51,597 bases of DNA from a bacterium (GCA_030550015.1 JAUQQG010000021.1:1-51597); one strand, 5' to 3'; positions 40,736 to 48,985 are shown, numbered from the stretch's first letter. The notes: generated by a model not told the origin, from the sequence alone. Numbers and translations are program-made.

Positions 40736-41575
40736 ATGCGCGTCTATATTTCTGTCGATATGGAAGGGATTTCTGGCGTTGTCGCAGGGAAGCAAGTTCA
40801 GAGTGGTGAGAAGGACTATGAGCGATTCCGACGGCTCATGACCTTGGAGGCGAATGCAGCGGTTGAAGGTGCGCTGGATGCAGGTGCTTCCGAAGTCGTT
40901 GTGAGCGACGGTCATGGCCCGATGACCAATCTCCTAGTAGAAGAGTTGGACCCTGCGGCTCGTTTAATCAGTGGGAGCAATAGGTTGCTCGGCCAGATGG
41001 AGGGAATCGATAGAGGTTTCGATGTCGCCTTCTTCGTGGGGTACCACCAGAGGGAGGGAGGAAATGACGGCGTTCTTAATCATACGCTTTTGGGGAAGAT
41101 CGTATATGAGGTTCGTGTGAATGGAGAACCCGCGGATGAAGCGATGATCAATGCGGGTTTGGCGGGAGCTTTCGGCGTGCCTATTGGTCTCGTCACGGGC
41201 GATCGAGGTGTGTGTGAAGAGGCACAGAAACGTTTTAGGGGTGTGGTTATTGCACCGGTCAAAGAAGGGCTCGATCGCTTCACGGGAATAACGTTGACCC
41301 CGGAGAAAGCACGTGTGCTGATCCGTGAGAAAGCAGTTCAGGCTATTCACGCTACCCGTGCTGGCTTATTGTCGCCATACCGGGTTGAGGAGCCTGTAAC
41401 GTTCGAGGTAGATTTCAAGCGGACATCTCCAGCACACATGTGTACCCTGTTTCCGGGAGTCGAACGCGTAAGCCCCAGGACAATCCGGATCATCGAACAC
41501 GACTATGTCCGCGGCTTTAAACTGTTTTGGGGTTGCCTCATTGTCGGTGCGGCGTCTTTTGAAGGCATTTTGTAG
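40736..41575 (+). CDS. M55 family D-aminopeptidase (DppA peptidase type)
   Basis: A 279-residue zinc peptidase similar to Bacillus subtilis DppA, which releases N-terminal D-amino acids such as D-Ala. Metal residues align with that enzyme: Asp8 and Glu10 in ISVDMEGISG, His60 in VVSDGHGPM and His104 in FVGYHQREGG; the following VLNHTLLG and VNGEPADEAMINAGLAG are family segments. Cytoplasmic. Good ribosome site (AGGAGGCGAGGA) before the ATG. Last gene of the peptide operon, 51 bases after the serine hydrolase gene; with it, it suggests recycling or use of peptidoglycan-derived or D-containing peptides. Confidence 0.92.
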   Translation: MRVYISVDMEGISGVVAGKQVQSGEKDYERFRRLMTLEANAAVEGALDAGASEVVVSDGHGPMTNLLVEELDPAARLISGSNRLLGQMEGIDRGFDVAFFVGYHQREGGNDGVLNHTLLGKIVYEVRVNGEPADEAMINAGLAGAFGVPIGLVTGDRGVCEEAQKRFRGVVIAPVKEGLDRFTGITLTPEKARVLIREKAVQAIHATRAGLLSPYRVEEPVTFEVDFKRTSPAHMCTLFPGVERVSPRTIRIIEHDYVRGFKLFWGCLIVGAASFEGIL

Positions 41576-41669
41576 CGGTTCAACAGGACTTCTGCAGCGA
41601 CCATAAGTTCATCTCTTAGAGCTGTAGCGATGGAAGACATAGGTGACGGAGATCCTCCATTGATCGCTT

Positions 41670-41971
41670 TCGAGCTGCAGGCAGCTTTTCCCCTCACCCG
41701 CCGTTTTTCATAGATCATCGCTCGTCCTGAGCACAGCAAAGGATGTAGCCCAAACCTCCCGCCCGTTTTTGGCCATGACGAGGCGGACAGTCCTGAGGCG
41801 CGGGAGGGGCACGATGCCTACCCAGGCCCAGGTGCGGCTCGCGATACGGCGGGGGAGCCATCTAGCCAATACGCCTACTGGCTGGGCGTGCCCCCTATAG
41901 GAGACCAGGACACAGCTCTTCTCCACCACATCGTCCAGGCACAGATAGCCAAGCTTCCCCAGGCGCTCCAT
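41670..41971 (-). pseudogene. Decayed transposase fragment (DDE type)
   Basis: A minus-strand open frame (stop at 41708) reads MERLGKLGYLCLDDVVEKS, then RRIASRTWAWVGI and RTVRLVMAKNGREVWATSFA, ending VLRTSDD. GYLCLDDxVxEK resembles the first catalytic Asp region of IS4/IS701-like transposases, and RLVxxKNGREVWA with TSD the strand before their third catalytic region. After the stop the neighbouring frame continues MIYEKRRVRG, like the YxKRWxIE motif of these enzymes. Most of the middle is missing. No terminal inverted repeats were found. The 41576-42166 interval holds nothing else recognisable apart from the upstream region of the next gene. Confidence 0.4.
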
Positions 41972-42166
41972 GACCTGGACAAGGCTTGGCAGAACTTCTC
42001 TAAGGGAGCGGCTTCTTCATCCTCGAAGATTGGTGGCACGAGTGCCGCAGAGGAGCTTCATAATCTTTCCATCTCACCTTCAAACATTCTTCATGCACTT
42101 CGGGTACTGTTTGGACTTGGAGGGTTCAAACTCCGAGACAAAAATCTTCGAGAGGAGCGTGAGGTC

Positions 42167-42901
42167 ATGAGCAAAAAGGTTGCATGGATCTTAGCCATCG
42201 CTGGTGTGCTGGCCATCGCCATTCCCGTGCTGGCACAGCCCTACTGGTTCGGACCCGGTATGATGGGGGGATATGGACCAGGAAGCCGTCCTGGTTACGG
42301 GTATGGGCCGGCGGTCCCTCCGACCGCCCAGCCTATCAGCATGGACCGTGCCATAGGGATCGCGAGATCGGCTGTCATCGCATACGGCAATCCGGACCTG
42401 GTACTCGATGAGATTATGGAGTTCACCCGCAACTTCTACGTTGTCGTCAAGGAGAAGAGCACCGGCATTGGGGCGTTTGAGCTTCTCGTCGACCGCTTCA
42501 CTGGCGCAGTCTATCCTGAACCCGGTCCCAACATGATGTGGAATACCAAGTACGGCCACATGGGTGCCTGGCACGGTGGATACGGCATGATGGGCGGATA
42601 CGGCATGATGGGTGGATACGGCTGGGGGCCCCGGTGGGGCTACCAGGCTCCCGCGCAGACGACACCCCAAACAGCTTTGCCCGTGACCAAGGAGCAGGCC
42701 ATGCAGATCGCCAATCGCTACCTTGCAACAGTCATGCCCGGGGCCAAGGCTGAGGACGTCCATACATTCTACGGCTACTACACCGTCCACGTTGCCCGCG
42801 GGGGCAAGATCGTGGGGATGCTGAGTGTCAACGGCTACACCGGTCAGGTTTGGTACCACAACTGGCACGGAGACTTCATCCGGGAGAAGGAACTCTCATG
42901 A
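42167..42901 (+). CDS. Secreted Met/Gly-rich protein with PepSY-like halves
   Basis: A 244-residue exported protein. Residues 1-24 are a signal peptide (VAWILAIAGVLAIAIPVLA). Two PepSY-like repeats, QPISMDRAIGIARSAVIAYG...FYVVVKEKSTGIGAFELLVDRFTG and LPVTKEQAMQIANRYLATVM...YTVHVARGGKIVGMLSVNGYTG, flank a Met/Gly/Tyr/His-rich linker (GMMGGYGMMGGYGWG). The mature N-terminus is also rich in Met/Gly (FGPGMMGGYGPG). Such linkers are typical of copper- or other metal-handling envelope proteins. Ribosome site AGAGGAGCGTGAGG. Coupled by ATGA to the SHOCT-domain gene. Function not established; metal binding is inference. Confidence 0.8.
   Translation: MSKKVAWILAIAGVLAIAIPVLAQPYWFGPGMMGGYGPGSRPGYGYGPAVPPTAQPISMDRAIGIARSAVIAYGNPDLVLDEIMEFTRNFYVVVKEKSTGIGAFELLVDRFTGAVYPEPGPNMMWNTKYGHMGAWHGGYGMMGGYGMMGGYGWGPRWGYQAPAQTTPQTALPVTKEQAMQIANRYLATVMPGAKAEDVHTFYGYYTVHVARGGKIVGMLSVNGYTGQVWYHNWHGDFIREKELS
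42578..42622 (+). repeat. Tandem 18-base coding repeat (GYGMMG units)
   Basis: Two and a half copies of an 18-base unit beginning GGATACGGCATGATGGG (42578-42595, 42596-42613, partial 42614-42622), one base apart between copies. They encode GYGMMG repeats in the secreted protein. Tandem units like this can change number by slippage, altering the length of the Met-rich linker. Confidence 0.85.
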
Positions 42902-43263
42902 ACGAGCAGACGCTCCTGTGGATTGTGGTTGCAATCCTCGCCCTCTTCCTCCTCGGCCCGATCTTGAGTGGGCTTGGTTGGATGGGGGGATGGGGGCATG
43001 GATGGATGATGGGCCCCTGGATGATGGGGAGATGGTGTGGATGGGGCGGGCAGGCTCCTTGGGGTGCTCCATGGATCTTCTGGCTGCCCCCCTTAATTCA
43101 GCTCCTGCTCCTCATCGGCCTCGGGGTGGTCGTGATCGTGCTTTTGGCAAGATCACGACCACCCGCAGAAGGATCCCCCCTGGAGATCCTGCGGAAACGC
43201 TACGCAGCGGGCGAGATTTCCAAGGAGGAGTTCGAGGAAGCTCGTCGCATCCTGGGGGTATAG
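42898..43263 (+). CDS. Membrane protein with C-terminal SHOCT domain
   Basis: A 121-residue protein: a first membrane helix (LLWIVVAILALFLLGPIL), a Gly/Trp/Met/His-rich loop (GGWGHGWMMGPWMMGRWCGWGG), a second helix (LIQLLLLIGLGVVVIVLLA) and a short C-terminal SHOCT segment (SPLEILRKRYAAGEISKEEF). SHOCT motifs are short helical hairpins found on many envelope proteins. The loop resembles the Met-rich linker of the upstream protein, and the two genes overlap by ATGA, so they probably work together, perhaps in metal binding at the membrane. Confidence 0.82.
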   Translation: MNEQTLLWIVVAILALFLLGPILSGLGWMGGWGHGWMMGPWMMGRWCGWGGQAPWGAPWIFWLPPLIQLLLLIGLGVVVIVLLARSRPPAEGSPLEILRKRYAAGEISKEEFEEARRILGV

Positions 43264-43269
43264 CGGTAT

Positions 43270-43309
43270 AGCCGTGTAGGGGCGACCCATGGGCCGCCCC
43301 TACACGGCT
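43270..43309. repeat. 40-base near-perfect hairpin element
   Basis: Arms 43270-43284 (AGCCGTGTAGGGGCG) and 43295-43309 (CGCCCCTACACGGCT) are perfectly complementary over 15 bases; the ten-base middle contains CCCATGGG, itself palindromic, so nearly all 40 bases pair. No T-run follows, so a classical intrinsic terminator is unlikely, though the stem may still halt transcription after the SHOCT gene. Sequences around GTGTAGGGGCGACCC occur as dispersed repeats in other uncultured bacteria in my recollection, which suggests a REP/MITE-like element. Confidence 0.7.
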
Positions 43310-43419
43310 GGCGCCTGTTCTCCAGGTTCGAGGAAGATCGCCTCGCCAGGACATCCCCTGACCACCGCCTCCTTCGACGCCAAGATTTTGTGCAAGGCGA
43401 ATTGACTCTTGGAGTAGGG
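43300..43419 (-). pseudogene. C-terminal fragment of a ferredoxin
   Basis: A minus-strand frame without start reads HKILASKEAVVRGCPGEAIF then LEPGEQAPAV and stop. CPxEAIxLE with the preceding EAVV is the usual C-terminal end of a single-cluster [4Fe-4S] ferredoxin, but the N-terminal CxxCxxC part is absent: a TGA lies about 20 codons upstream. The stop codon falls inside the hairpin arm at 43300-43302. Probably a decayed gene cut by insertion or deletion. Read by eye; modest certainty. Confidence 0.35.
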
Positions 43420-43663
43420 TCAGGCAGGGTATCCTCTCCCCGGGCAGGAGTTTGATGGTGTATAGTGAATCACCTCATAGAGGGGCTCCCTGCTGGTCTG
43501 GGCGGTCGTGTCTGTCCGAACCAGCAGCTCAGCTCGTCAGAGGAGGGAGAACTCCTGTTATTTTGCCGGCGGACGGAGGACACGATCTTGAATTGGATCC
43601 CATTTGCTGTCCTATTTTTCACCAATATTGCCATAAGTCAGAAGGCAGGAAGGAGGGAGTGTG
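43310..43663. other. Intergenic stretch upstream of the Liv operon
   Basis: About 350 bases. The left part holds the ferredoxin fragment. The remainder must contain the promoter of the Liv operon; weak candidates such as TTGAAT near 43588 followed by CTATTT were seen but none is convincing. No tRNA or other RNA gene was recognised. Confidence 0.4.
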
Positions 43664-44881
43664 ATGGGAACGATGAGGCAGCGAATTCTGTTCCTGCTTC
43701 TGCCAGTTGTGATACTTCCCCTTCTCAGCATGGGACCCGTCTTCGCGCAAAACCCTATCGTGATCGGATCGTTCGGCCCATTCTCTCCTCCCGGGTCTAT
43801 TGCCCAGTGGAGCGAGGCTGTGGATGGGATCAAGCTGGCCGTGGAGATGATCAACGAACGAGGAGGAGTTCTTGGCCGGCCTATTCGAGTCCAGTTTGAG
43901 GATAGTGCAGGGATTCCTGAGAGGGGGAGGGCTGCCGTTGAGAGATTGATCACCCAGCATAAAGTCCCGGCCATCGTGGGCGGGAACCACAGTTCGGTTT
44001 GCCTGGCCGTGACCGAGATCGTTCATGCGCGTCGCATCCCCTTCATCAATGTGAACTGCTGGGCAAACGCTATTCGGGAAAAGGGATACCCGGAGGTTTT
44101 TAACACAGCCGTCGTAAATGCCAGGATCGCTGTTGCTGGAGCCTACTTCATCAGGCATCTGGGGAGCAAGACCGTGGTCGCCTTTGCAGAGAATACGGAC
44201 TTCGGGATAGGCTTAGCACAGGCGCTTGGTAGCCGGCTGAAGGCGATCGCCCCCGATGTACGATACACTTATACCGTATTGGATCGCGAAGCGAAAGATT
44301 TTGCCCCTGCCATCCTTGGTTTTGCCCAGAGGCCCCCAGATGTTGTCGTGACGATTATGGACCCGCCTGCGGGCTACATTATTATTAACCAACTCAAGGA
44401 GTTCGGTGTGGCACCGACTCCACGAACATGGCTGCTTGATTTGGATGCCCTAGCAGAACTTCCAGACTTTTGGGACAACGTTGAGGAAGCAGGCAAATTC
44501 CTGACAGGAATCGCTCTTTTCCACCCCGCGATGAAGCTCACGGACCTTGGGCAAAGCGTTCGAGAGCGTCATAAGAAACGGACAGGTCGCGAGGCTAGCA
44601 GGCTGGTTTTCCAAGGATTTGATGCGATGTGGGTTATGGCCGATGCAATCAAGCGCGCAGGCTCGCTGGAGGCGGGAGCAATAATCAAAGCACTAAGGGC
44701 AACAAACCTTGTGGGCACACGAGGGCGTATCTCGTTCAGCCTTGAACGGGGTCCCTTCTTCCAGCAATGGGTTGAGGTTCCCTTCGCAATCATCCAGTTT
44801 ACGGAGGTCAAACAGCCGCTTGAGCGATCAACAATCGTCTTCCCATTAGCTCAGGCGACCGGTACCCTCCGAAGACCTTAA
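43664..44881 (+). CDS. Branched-chain amino-acid-type ABC solute-binding protein (LivJ/K-like)
   Basis: A 405-residue exported receptor of the type I periplasmic-binding fold. Residues 1-28 form a Sec signal (RILFLLLPVVILPLLSMGPVFA). Then NPIVIGSFGPFSPPGSIAQWSEAVDGIKLAVEMINERGGVLGRPIRVQFEDSAG, VPAIVGGNHSSVCLAVTEI and FQGFDAMWVMADAIKRAGSLEAGAI are hallmarks of LivJ-type receptors. Ligand may be branched-chain amino acids, amides or aromatic acids. Start ATG 43664 has AAGGAGGG six bases before it. First gene of a complete five-gene system. Confidence 0.93.
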   Translation: MGTMRQRILFLLLPVVILPLLSMGPVFAQNPIVIGSFGPFSPPGSIAQWSEAVDGIKLAVEMINERGGVLGRPIRVQFEDSAGIPERGRAAVERLITQHKVPAIVGGNHSSVCLAVTEIVHARRIPFINVNCWANAIREKGYPEVFNTAVVNARIAVAGAYFIRHLGSKTVVAFAENTDFGIGLAQALGSRLKAIAPDVRYTYTVLDREAKDFAPAILGFAQRPPDVVVTIMDPPAGYIIINQLKEFGVAPTPRTWLLDLDALAELPDFWDNVEEAGKFLTGIALFHPAMKLTDLGQSVRERHKKRTGREASRLVFQGFDAMWVMADAIKRAGSLEAGAIIKALRATNLVGTRGRISFSLERGPFFQQWVEVPFAIIQFTEVKQPLERSTIVFPLAQATGTLRRP

Positions 44882-44918
44882 AAAGTTTTCATCGCGGGAG
44901 GAATCAAAGGTTTGAACG

Positions 44919-45806
44919 ATGATGGAGATCCTTGTTACAGGGGCCATCATGGGAACTTTTTATGCCATGCTGGCCCTCGGTCTTTCCCTGATTTTTGGAA
45001 TTCTCAAGGTTGTCAATTTCGCTCATGGCGAATTCTTTATGATCGGTGCGTACACGTACGCTATTCTCACTCGTACTTTCGGAGTGACCTCTTTCTTGGC
45101 AGTCCTCCCTGCAGCGCTCATGGGAATCGCTGCAGGCCTGATCGTTGAGCGCCTGCTCATGCGACCGCTCTATCAAAGATACATGGAGTGGGCAACGCTA
45201 CGCGATGAGTATGCCGTGATTGTCACATTCGGGCTTTCTCTCTTCCTGATCAACCTTGCAAACCAAGTCTTTGGCCCCTACCAGATCAGTGGTGCGGGGT
45301 TGGTCCCGTTGCGGGAGAGAATGCAGGTAGGAGGAGTAACCCTTAGTACCCATCGCGTGCTCGCTTCGATCCTTGGCGCAAGCATCCTCCTTGCTGCCTA
45401 TCTCCTCATCAAATACACCTACTGGGGAAAGGCAGTCCAGGCTGTTGCACAAAACCGCTTTGGCGCAGCTATCGCTGGGATTGATTCCACTCGAGTCAGC
45501 CTCATTGTGTTCGGGATTTCCGGAGGCTTGGCTGCTGTCGCAGGAGCGTTGCTCTCTCCCATATTTCCTGCAGAACCCTTCGCGGGAGCGTTCCCTGCTG
45601 TGAAGTCCTTCGTTGTAGTAGTGCTGGGGGGAATGGGCTCTCTTCCTGGAAGCATTATAGGAGCCTATCTCCTTGGCATTCTTGAGCAGGTGGGTGCAGT
45701 GTATGTTTCCTATACATACCGAGATACCTTCGCATTTCTCGTTCTCATCCTTACACTGCTCTTGAGGCCACAGGGGATCCTGGGAGAGCGTGTTCGCGAG
45801 GTCTAA
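44919..45806 (+). CDS. livH: Branched-chain amino-acid-type ABC permease LivH
   Basis: A 295-residue permease: LVTGAIMGTFYAMLALGLSLIFGILKVVNFAHGEFFMIGAY at the start is the standard LivH opening, then RLLMRPLYQR, the EAA-like KAVQAVAQNRFGAAIAGID and AVKSFVVVVLGGMGSLPGSIIGAYLLGILEQ. About eight helices. AAAGG lies eight bases before the ATG. Pairs with LivM to form the channel. Confidence 0.95.
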   Translation: MMEILVTGAIMGTFYAMLALGLSLIFGILKVVNFAHGEFFMIGAYTYAILTRTFGVTSFLAVLPAALMGIAAGLIVERLLMRPLYQRYMEWATLRDEYAVIVTFGLSLFLINLANQVFGPYQISGAGLVPLRERMQVGGVTLSTHRVLASILGASILLAAYLLIKYTYWGKAVQAVAQNRFGAAIAGIDSTRVSLIVFGISGGLAAVAGALLSPIFPAEPFAGAFPAVKSFVVVVLGGMGSLPGSIIGAYLLGILEQVGAVYVSYTYRDTFAFLVLILTLLLRPQGILGERVREV

Positions 45807-45808
45807 GT

Positions 45809-46849
45809 ATGCGAGCGGATTGGCGTGTCTTCAACGCAAGAGACATTGGAATGGTCTTGCGGATATCCTTCGGTGCATGGCGGAGGCAGTGGTTGGACCT
45901 CGCCCTCACGTTTGGGATGCTCATACTTGCAGCAATCCTCCCTTTGGGTATTCCATCGATCTACTGGCAAGGCGTGCTCACCGTTACTCTTGTATACGCC
46001 CTTGCCTCCACTGGCTGGAACATCCTGGGAGGTTTTACAGGCCAATTCTCCCTTGCGCCGGCGACTTTCCTGATGCTCGGAATGTATACTTCTGCCCTGC
46101 TCGTACACTACCGTGGGTGGCCTCCGGTGGCAGGAATCCTGGCAACGCTTCCAGTCACGAGCGTGATCGGTATGGTTCTCGGTCTCCTTTGCCTTCGCCT
46201 TAGGGGACCGTACCTGGCGCTTACCACTGTCGCATTCTCAGAGATCACAAGAAACCTCATCAGGTTTTCCTACAACTTTACTCGGGGAGATCTTGGGCTC
46301 AGTGTTCCTACACTCTATGGGATGGAAGGTAATCGCCTTTACTATTACTACACCATCTACCTCCTGAACATCGCTGTGATCCTGGCCGTCCATCTCTTGA
46401 TGAGCTCTAGGGTGGGCCTTTACCTGCGGAGCATCCGTGATGATGAAGTAGCCGCTGCGGGACGAGGGGTAAACACAGTTCTTTGGAAGACCATGGCATT
46501 TACCATCAGCAGCTCTATCTGTGGACTGGCTGGTGGCTATTATGTGCACTTCATCGGTCTCGCGAGCCCGGAAATGGGACTGTTGCTTCAAGCTGGGTTC
46601 ATCATCAGTATGGCCGTGATCGGAGGGATGGGTACGTTAGGGGGGCCACTCGCAGGCGCCATGCTGCTCTACCCTCTTTCCGAGTACGTTCGGAGGTTTG
46701 GGATCCAGTATATGGTCATCTTCAGTTTTCTCATGATTCTCATGATCAGATTCTGGAAGGCAGGGATTTATGGAACGATCTTGAACATCATGGATCGCTG
46801 GGTGACTTCAAGTGGAAGTGCCCCTGCTTTGGGTTCAAAATATCTCTAA
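45809..46849 (+). CDS. livM: Branched-chain amino-acid-type ABC permease LivM
   Basis: A 346-residue permease with a typical LivM core: LVYALASTGWNILGGFTGQFSLAPATFLMLGMYTSALLV, LGLLCLRLRGPYLALTTVAFSEI and SIRDDEVAAAGRGVNTVLWKTMAFTISSSICGLAGGYYVHF. It starts two bases after LivH stops and overlaps LivG by 38 bases. The N-terminal ~30 residues are poorly conserved and a later start is possible. Confidence 0.94.
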   Translation: MRADWRVFNARDIGMVLRISFGAWRRQWLDLALTFGMLILAAILPLGIPSIYWQGVLTVTLVYALASTGWNILGGFTGQFSLAPATFLMLGMYTSALLVHYRGWPPVAGILATLPVTSVIGMVLGLLCLRLRGPYLALTTVAFSEITRNLIRFSYNFTRGDLGLSVPTLYGMEGNRLYYYYTIYLLNIAVILAVHLLMSSRVGLYLRSIRDDEVAAAGRGVNTVLWKTMAFTISSSICGLAGGYYVHFIGLASPEMGLLLQAGFIISMAVIGGMGTLGGPLAGAMLLYPLSEYVRRFGIQYMVIFSFLMILMIRFWKAGIYGTILNIMDRWVTSSGSAPALGSKYL

Positions 46850-47549
46850 ACGCTTCGGAGGCCTCCAAGCGCTCTCGGGCGTCTCTTTTAAGCTTGAAGA
46901 GGGAGAATTGGTAGGACTCATTGGTCCGAATGCTTCAGGTAAGACGACGCTCTTGAATGTGATCAACGGTTACCACACGCCTGACTCCGGGTGGATCCGA
47001 TTGCGAGGGGAACGTATCAATGGACTGAGCCCCTTCCAAATTGCCAGGAAAGGTGTTGCCAGGATGTTTCAAATCACCCATATTTTCCCCCGCATGTCGG
47101 TCCTTGAGAACATGCTCACCGTGGGTTATGCGATCGGTCGCATCCCCGCCAAAAGTCTTGTACATCGTGCCCACGAGATTTTAGATCAGCTCTCTCTCCG
47201 GGATTGGATCTATGAACCGGCAGCAAGCCTCTCCGGAGGTCAACGGAAACTCCTGGAATTTGGAGCTTGTTTTATGGCAGCCCCTAGGTTGGCCTTATTG
47301 GATGAGCCCTTTGCGGGTGTCCATCCCGAGCTGAAGGCGGTCATGGAAAGGTTCATTCAATCGTACCATGCAGAGGGAGGGACGGTCTTCATTGTGAGCC
47401 ATGATATACCTGCCCTCGTTTCCATCTGCCCCCGCTTGATTGCCCTGCATGCAGGTGTCCTTCTCGCAGATGGACCTACAGAGCAAGTCATCCGAGATGA
47501 AGCTGTGCTTGAATCCTACCTCGGGAGTTATACCCCCTCAGAGGTGTAA
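46812..47549 (+). CDS. livG: Branched-chain amino-acid-type ABC ATPase LivG
   Basis: A 245-residue ATPase: Walker A LIGPNASGKTTLLNVI (the usual GPNGAGKTT with Ala-Ser), GVARMFQITHIFPRMSVLENM, signature LSGGQRKLLEFG, Walker B RLALLDEPFAGVHPELKA and H-loop IVSHDIPALVSI. It begins with GTG inside the LivM gene; a second GTG two codons on is possible. Works as a heterodimer with LivF. Confidence 0.93.
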   Translation: MEVPLLWVQNISKRFGGLQALSGVSFKLEEGELVGLIGPNASGKTTLLNVINGYHTPDSGWIRLRGERINGLSPFQIARKGVARMFQITHIFPRMSVLENMLTVGYAIGRIPAKSLVHRAHEILDQLSLRDWIYEPAASLSGGQRKLLEFGACFMAAPRLALLDEPFAGVHPELKAVMERFIQSYHAEGGTVFIVSHDIPALVSICPRLIALHAGVLLADGPTEQVIRDEAVLESYLGSYTPSEV

Positions 47550-47553
47550 CGCC

Positions 47554-48276
47554 ATGGAGTACCTCCTGGAGGCGGAGCATATAACTGCAGGCTATATTGA
47601 GGACGTCGATGTATTGCAAGAAGTTTCTGTCCGTGTGATACAAGGTTCTATTACAGGAATGATTGGGCTCAATGGGGCAGGGAAGAGTACGTTCGTGAAA
47701 ACGGTCTTCGGATTTCTTAAACCCAAAAAAGGGCGGATCCTTCTTGAAAAGGATGATATCACAGGAATAGAACCGCATATATTGATCCGAAAAGGCCTAT
47801 GGTACCTCCCCCAGGAATCGAGTCTGTTTCCCCACCTTACCATTGAGGACAACCTCCTTATCCCAACCCGGGTGATAGGCCTGAGTTCGTACGAGATCAG
47901 AGATCGATTGGAGCACGTCTACACGAGGTTCCCTGAGCTAAAGGCAAATCGAAAGAGGCATGCTGGAGATCTTAGCGGGGGGCAGCAAAAGATACTGGAG
48001 TTCGCCAAGGTCCTTATGGTGAAACCTCGTTTGCTCTTTATCGATGAACCAACCGTTGGCATCTCCCCGAAGATCGCAGCAGAAATCTATACCATGATCC
48101 AACAATTTTTAGGCGAGGGAACATCGGTATTTCTCATCGACCATAACCTCCGCAAACTTGTAGATTTGACGGATTATGTGTATGTGATGAGCCTAGGGCG
48201 GATCGTCGCCGAGGGGCCATCTTCCCAGTTTCAAGACAGTCTCAAAGAACAAGTCCAACGATGGTTAGGCCTCTGA
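47554..48276 (+). CDS. livF: Branched-chain amino-acid-type ABC ATPase LivF
   Basis: A 240-residue ATPase: EAEHITAGYIEDVDVLQEVSV, Walker A MIGLNGAGKSTFVKTVFG, Q-loop YLPQESSLFPHLTIEDNL, signature LSGGQQKILEFAKVL, Walker B RLLFIDEPTVGISPKIAAEIY and H-loop LIDHNLRKLVDLTDY. ATG 47554 follows GAGGTGTAACGCC, four bases after LivG ends. Completes the operon, which is convergent with the redox module; 166 bases between the two ends hold no recognised gene. Confidence 0.94.
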   Translation: MEYLLEAEHITAGYIEDVDVLQEVSVRVIQGSITGMIGLNGAGKSTFVKTVFGFLKPKKGRILLEKDDITGIEPHILIRKGLWYLPQESSLFPHLTIEDNLLIPTRVIGLSSYEIRDRLEHVYTRFPELKANRKRHAGDLSGGQQKILEFAKVLMVKPRLLFIDEPTVGISPKIAAEIYTMIQQFLGEGTSVFLIDHNLRKLVDLTDYVYVMSLGRIVAEGPSSQFQDSLKEQVQRWLGL

Positions 48277-48442
48277 GACTCACCGACATTTCCACGGTTC
48301 GGCACCCTTCCCTACGACTCTTCCGAGACTTTGACATCGTATTTCCGGGAAACCGCTAATTACAAGTATTTTAGGCATGGAAGGCCGAAACAGGGGTCGA
48401 TGGTTATGTATGCGTGGGGAAGAATTAAGGGATTCGCCAGTT

Positions 48443-48985
48443 TCAAGGGCTGGACCGAATCCGAACGAGATGCCAGATCACATACCCGTAGATCGCCCAG
48501 ATTGTGCCAAGGACCAAACCGAGGACGAGCGGCAAGACCGAATCAGGGTAAGGGCTGATGAACCCTGGCTGGGGACTTAGATGGCGAAGGATGGCACGGC
48601 CGGGCCGGACGGCAGGCTCGAAAACATGGGCTTCCCTTAGCTTGATCGCAGCCTGGACCGTTCCTGTCTCCCCGGAGGCCTCGGCGACGACCTCTTGGGG
48701 GCGCAGGGAGGATGGCAGAGAGATCCTCGCCCTGCCCTCTTCATCGGTCGAAGCCTCGGAAAGCTGCAGCCAGCCAAAGGTCATCCGGGCTTTGAAATTG
48801 ATCATCACCTCCGGAATGGGATTCCCCAGATCGTCTACAACCTTCGCCACCACCTGGGTTGCCCCATCTGGATCGGTCTGCACTTCCAGGATCACCTTGG
48901 CAGGCTCCGCTGCAGATGCAGCGAGGACGTATCCCATCAACGCGACCAATACCCCAAAGGCTACGATGTTACGCCCCAGGCGCAT
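48443..48985 (-). CDS. Exported membrane-anchored Ig-like (Big/carboxypeptidase-regulatory type) protein
   Basis: A 180-residue protein: signal peptide (NIVAFGVLVALMGYVLAASAA, ~5-25), one Ig-like beta domain (AKVILEVQTDPDGATQVVAKVVDDLGNPIPEVMINFKARM, STDEEGRARISLPSSL, VVAEASGETGTVQAAIKL) and a C-terminal membrane helix (SVLPLVLGLVLGTIWAIYGYVIWHLV). Role unknown; its start overlaps the end of the NrfD gene by 17 bases and has a strong AAAGGAGGT site, so it is probably an accessory subunit of that complex on the outer face of the membrane. Confidence 0.8.
   Translation of the reverse strand: MRLGRNIVAFGVLVALMGYVLAASAAEPAKVILEVQTDPDGATQVVAKVVDDLGNPIPEVMINFKARMTFGWLQLSEASTDEEGRARISLPSSLRPQEVVAEASGETGTVQAAIKLREAHVFEPAVRPGRAILRHLSPQPGFISPYPDSVLPLVLGLVLGTIWAIYGYVIWHLVRIRSSP

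Noticed and set aside
42118-42135. tRNA-like GGGTTCAAACTCC segment
   Set aside because: Looks like a T-arm but no acceptor, D or anticodon arms can be built around it.
48331-48360. Plus-strand promoter (TTGACA) with TTTCCGGGAAA palindrome
   Set aside because: No plus-strand gene follows and the -10 spacing is poor; it lies in the gap between two convergent operons.
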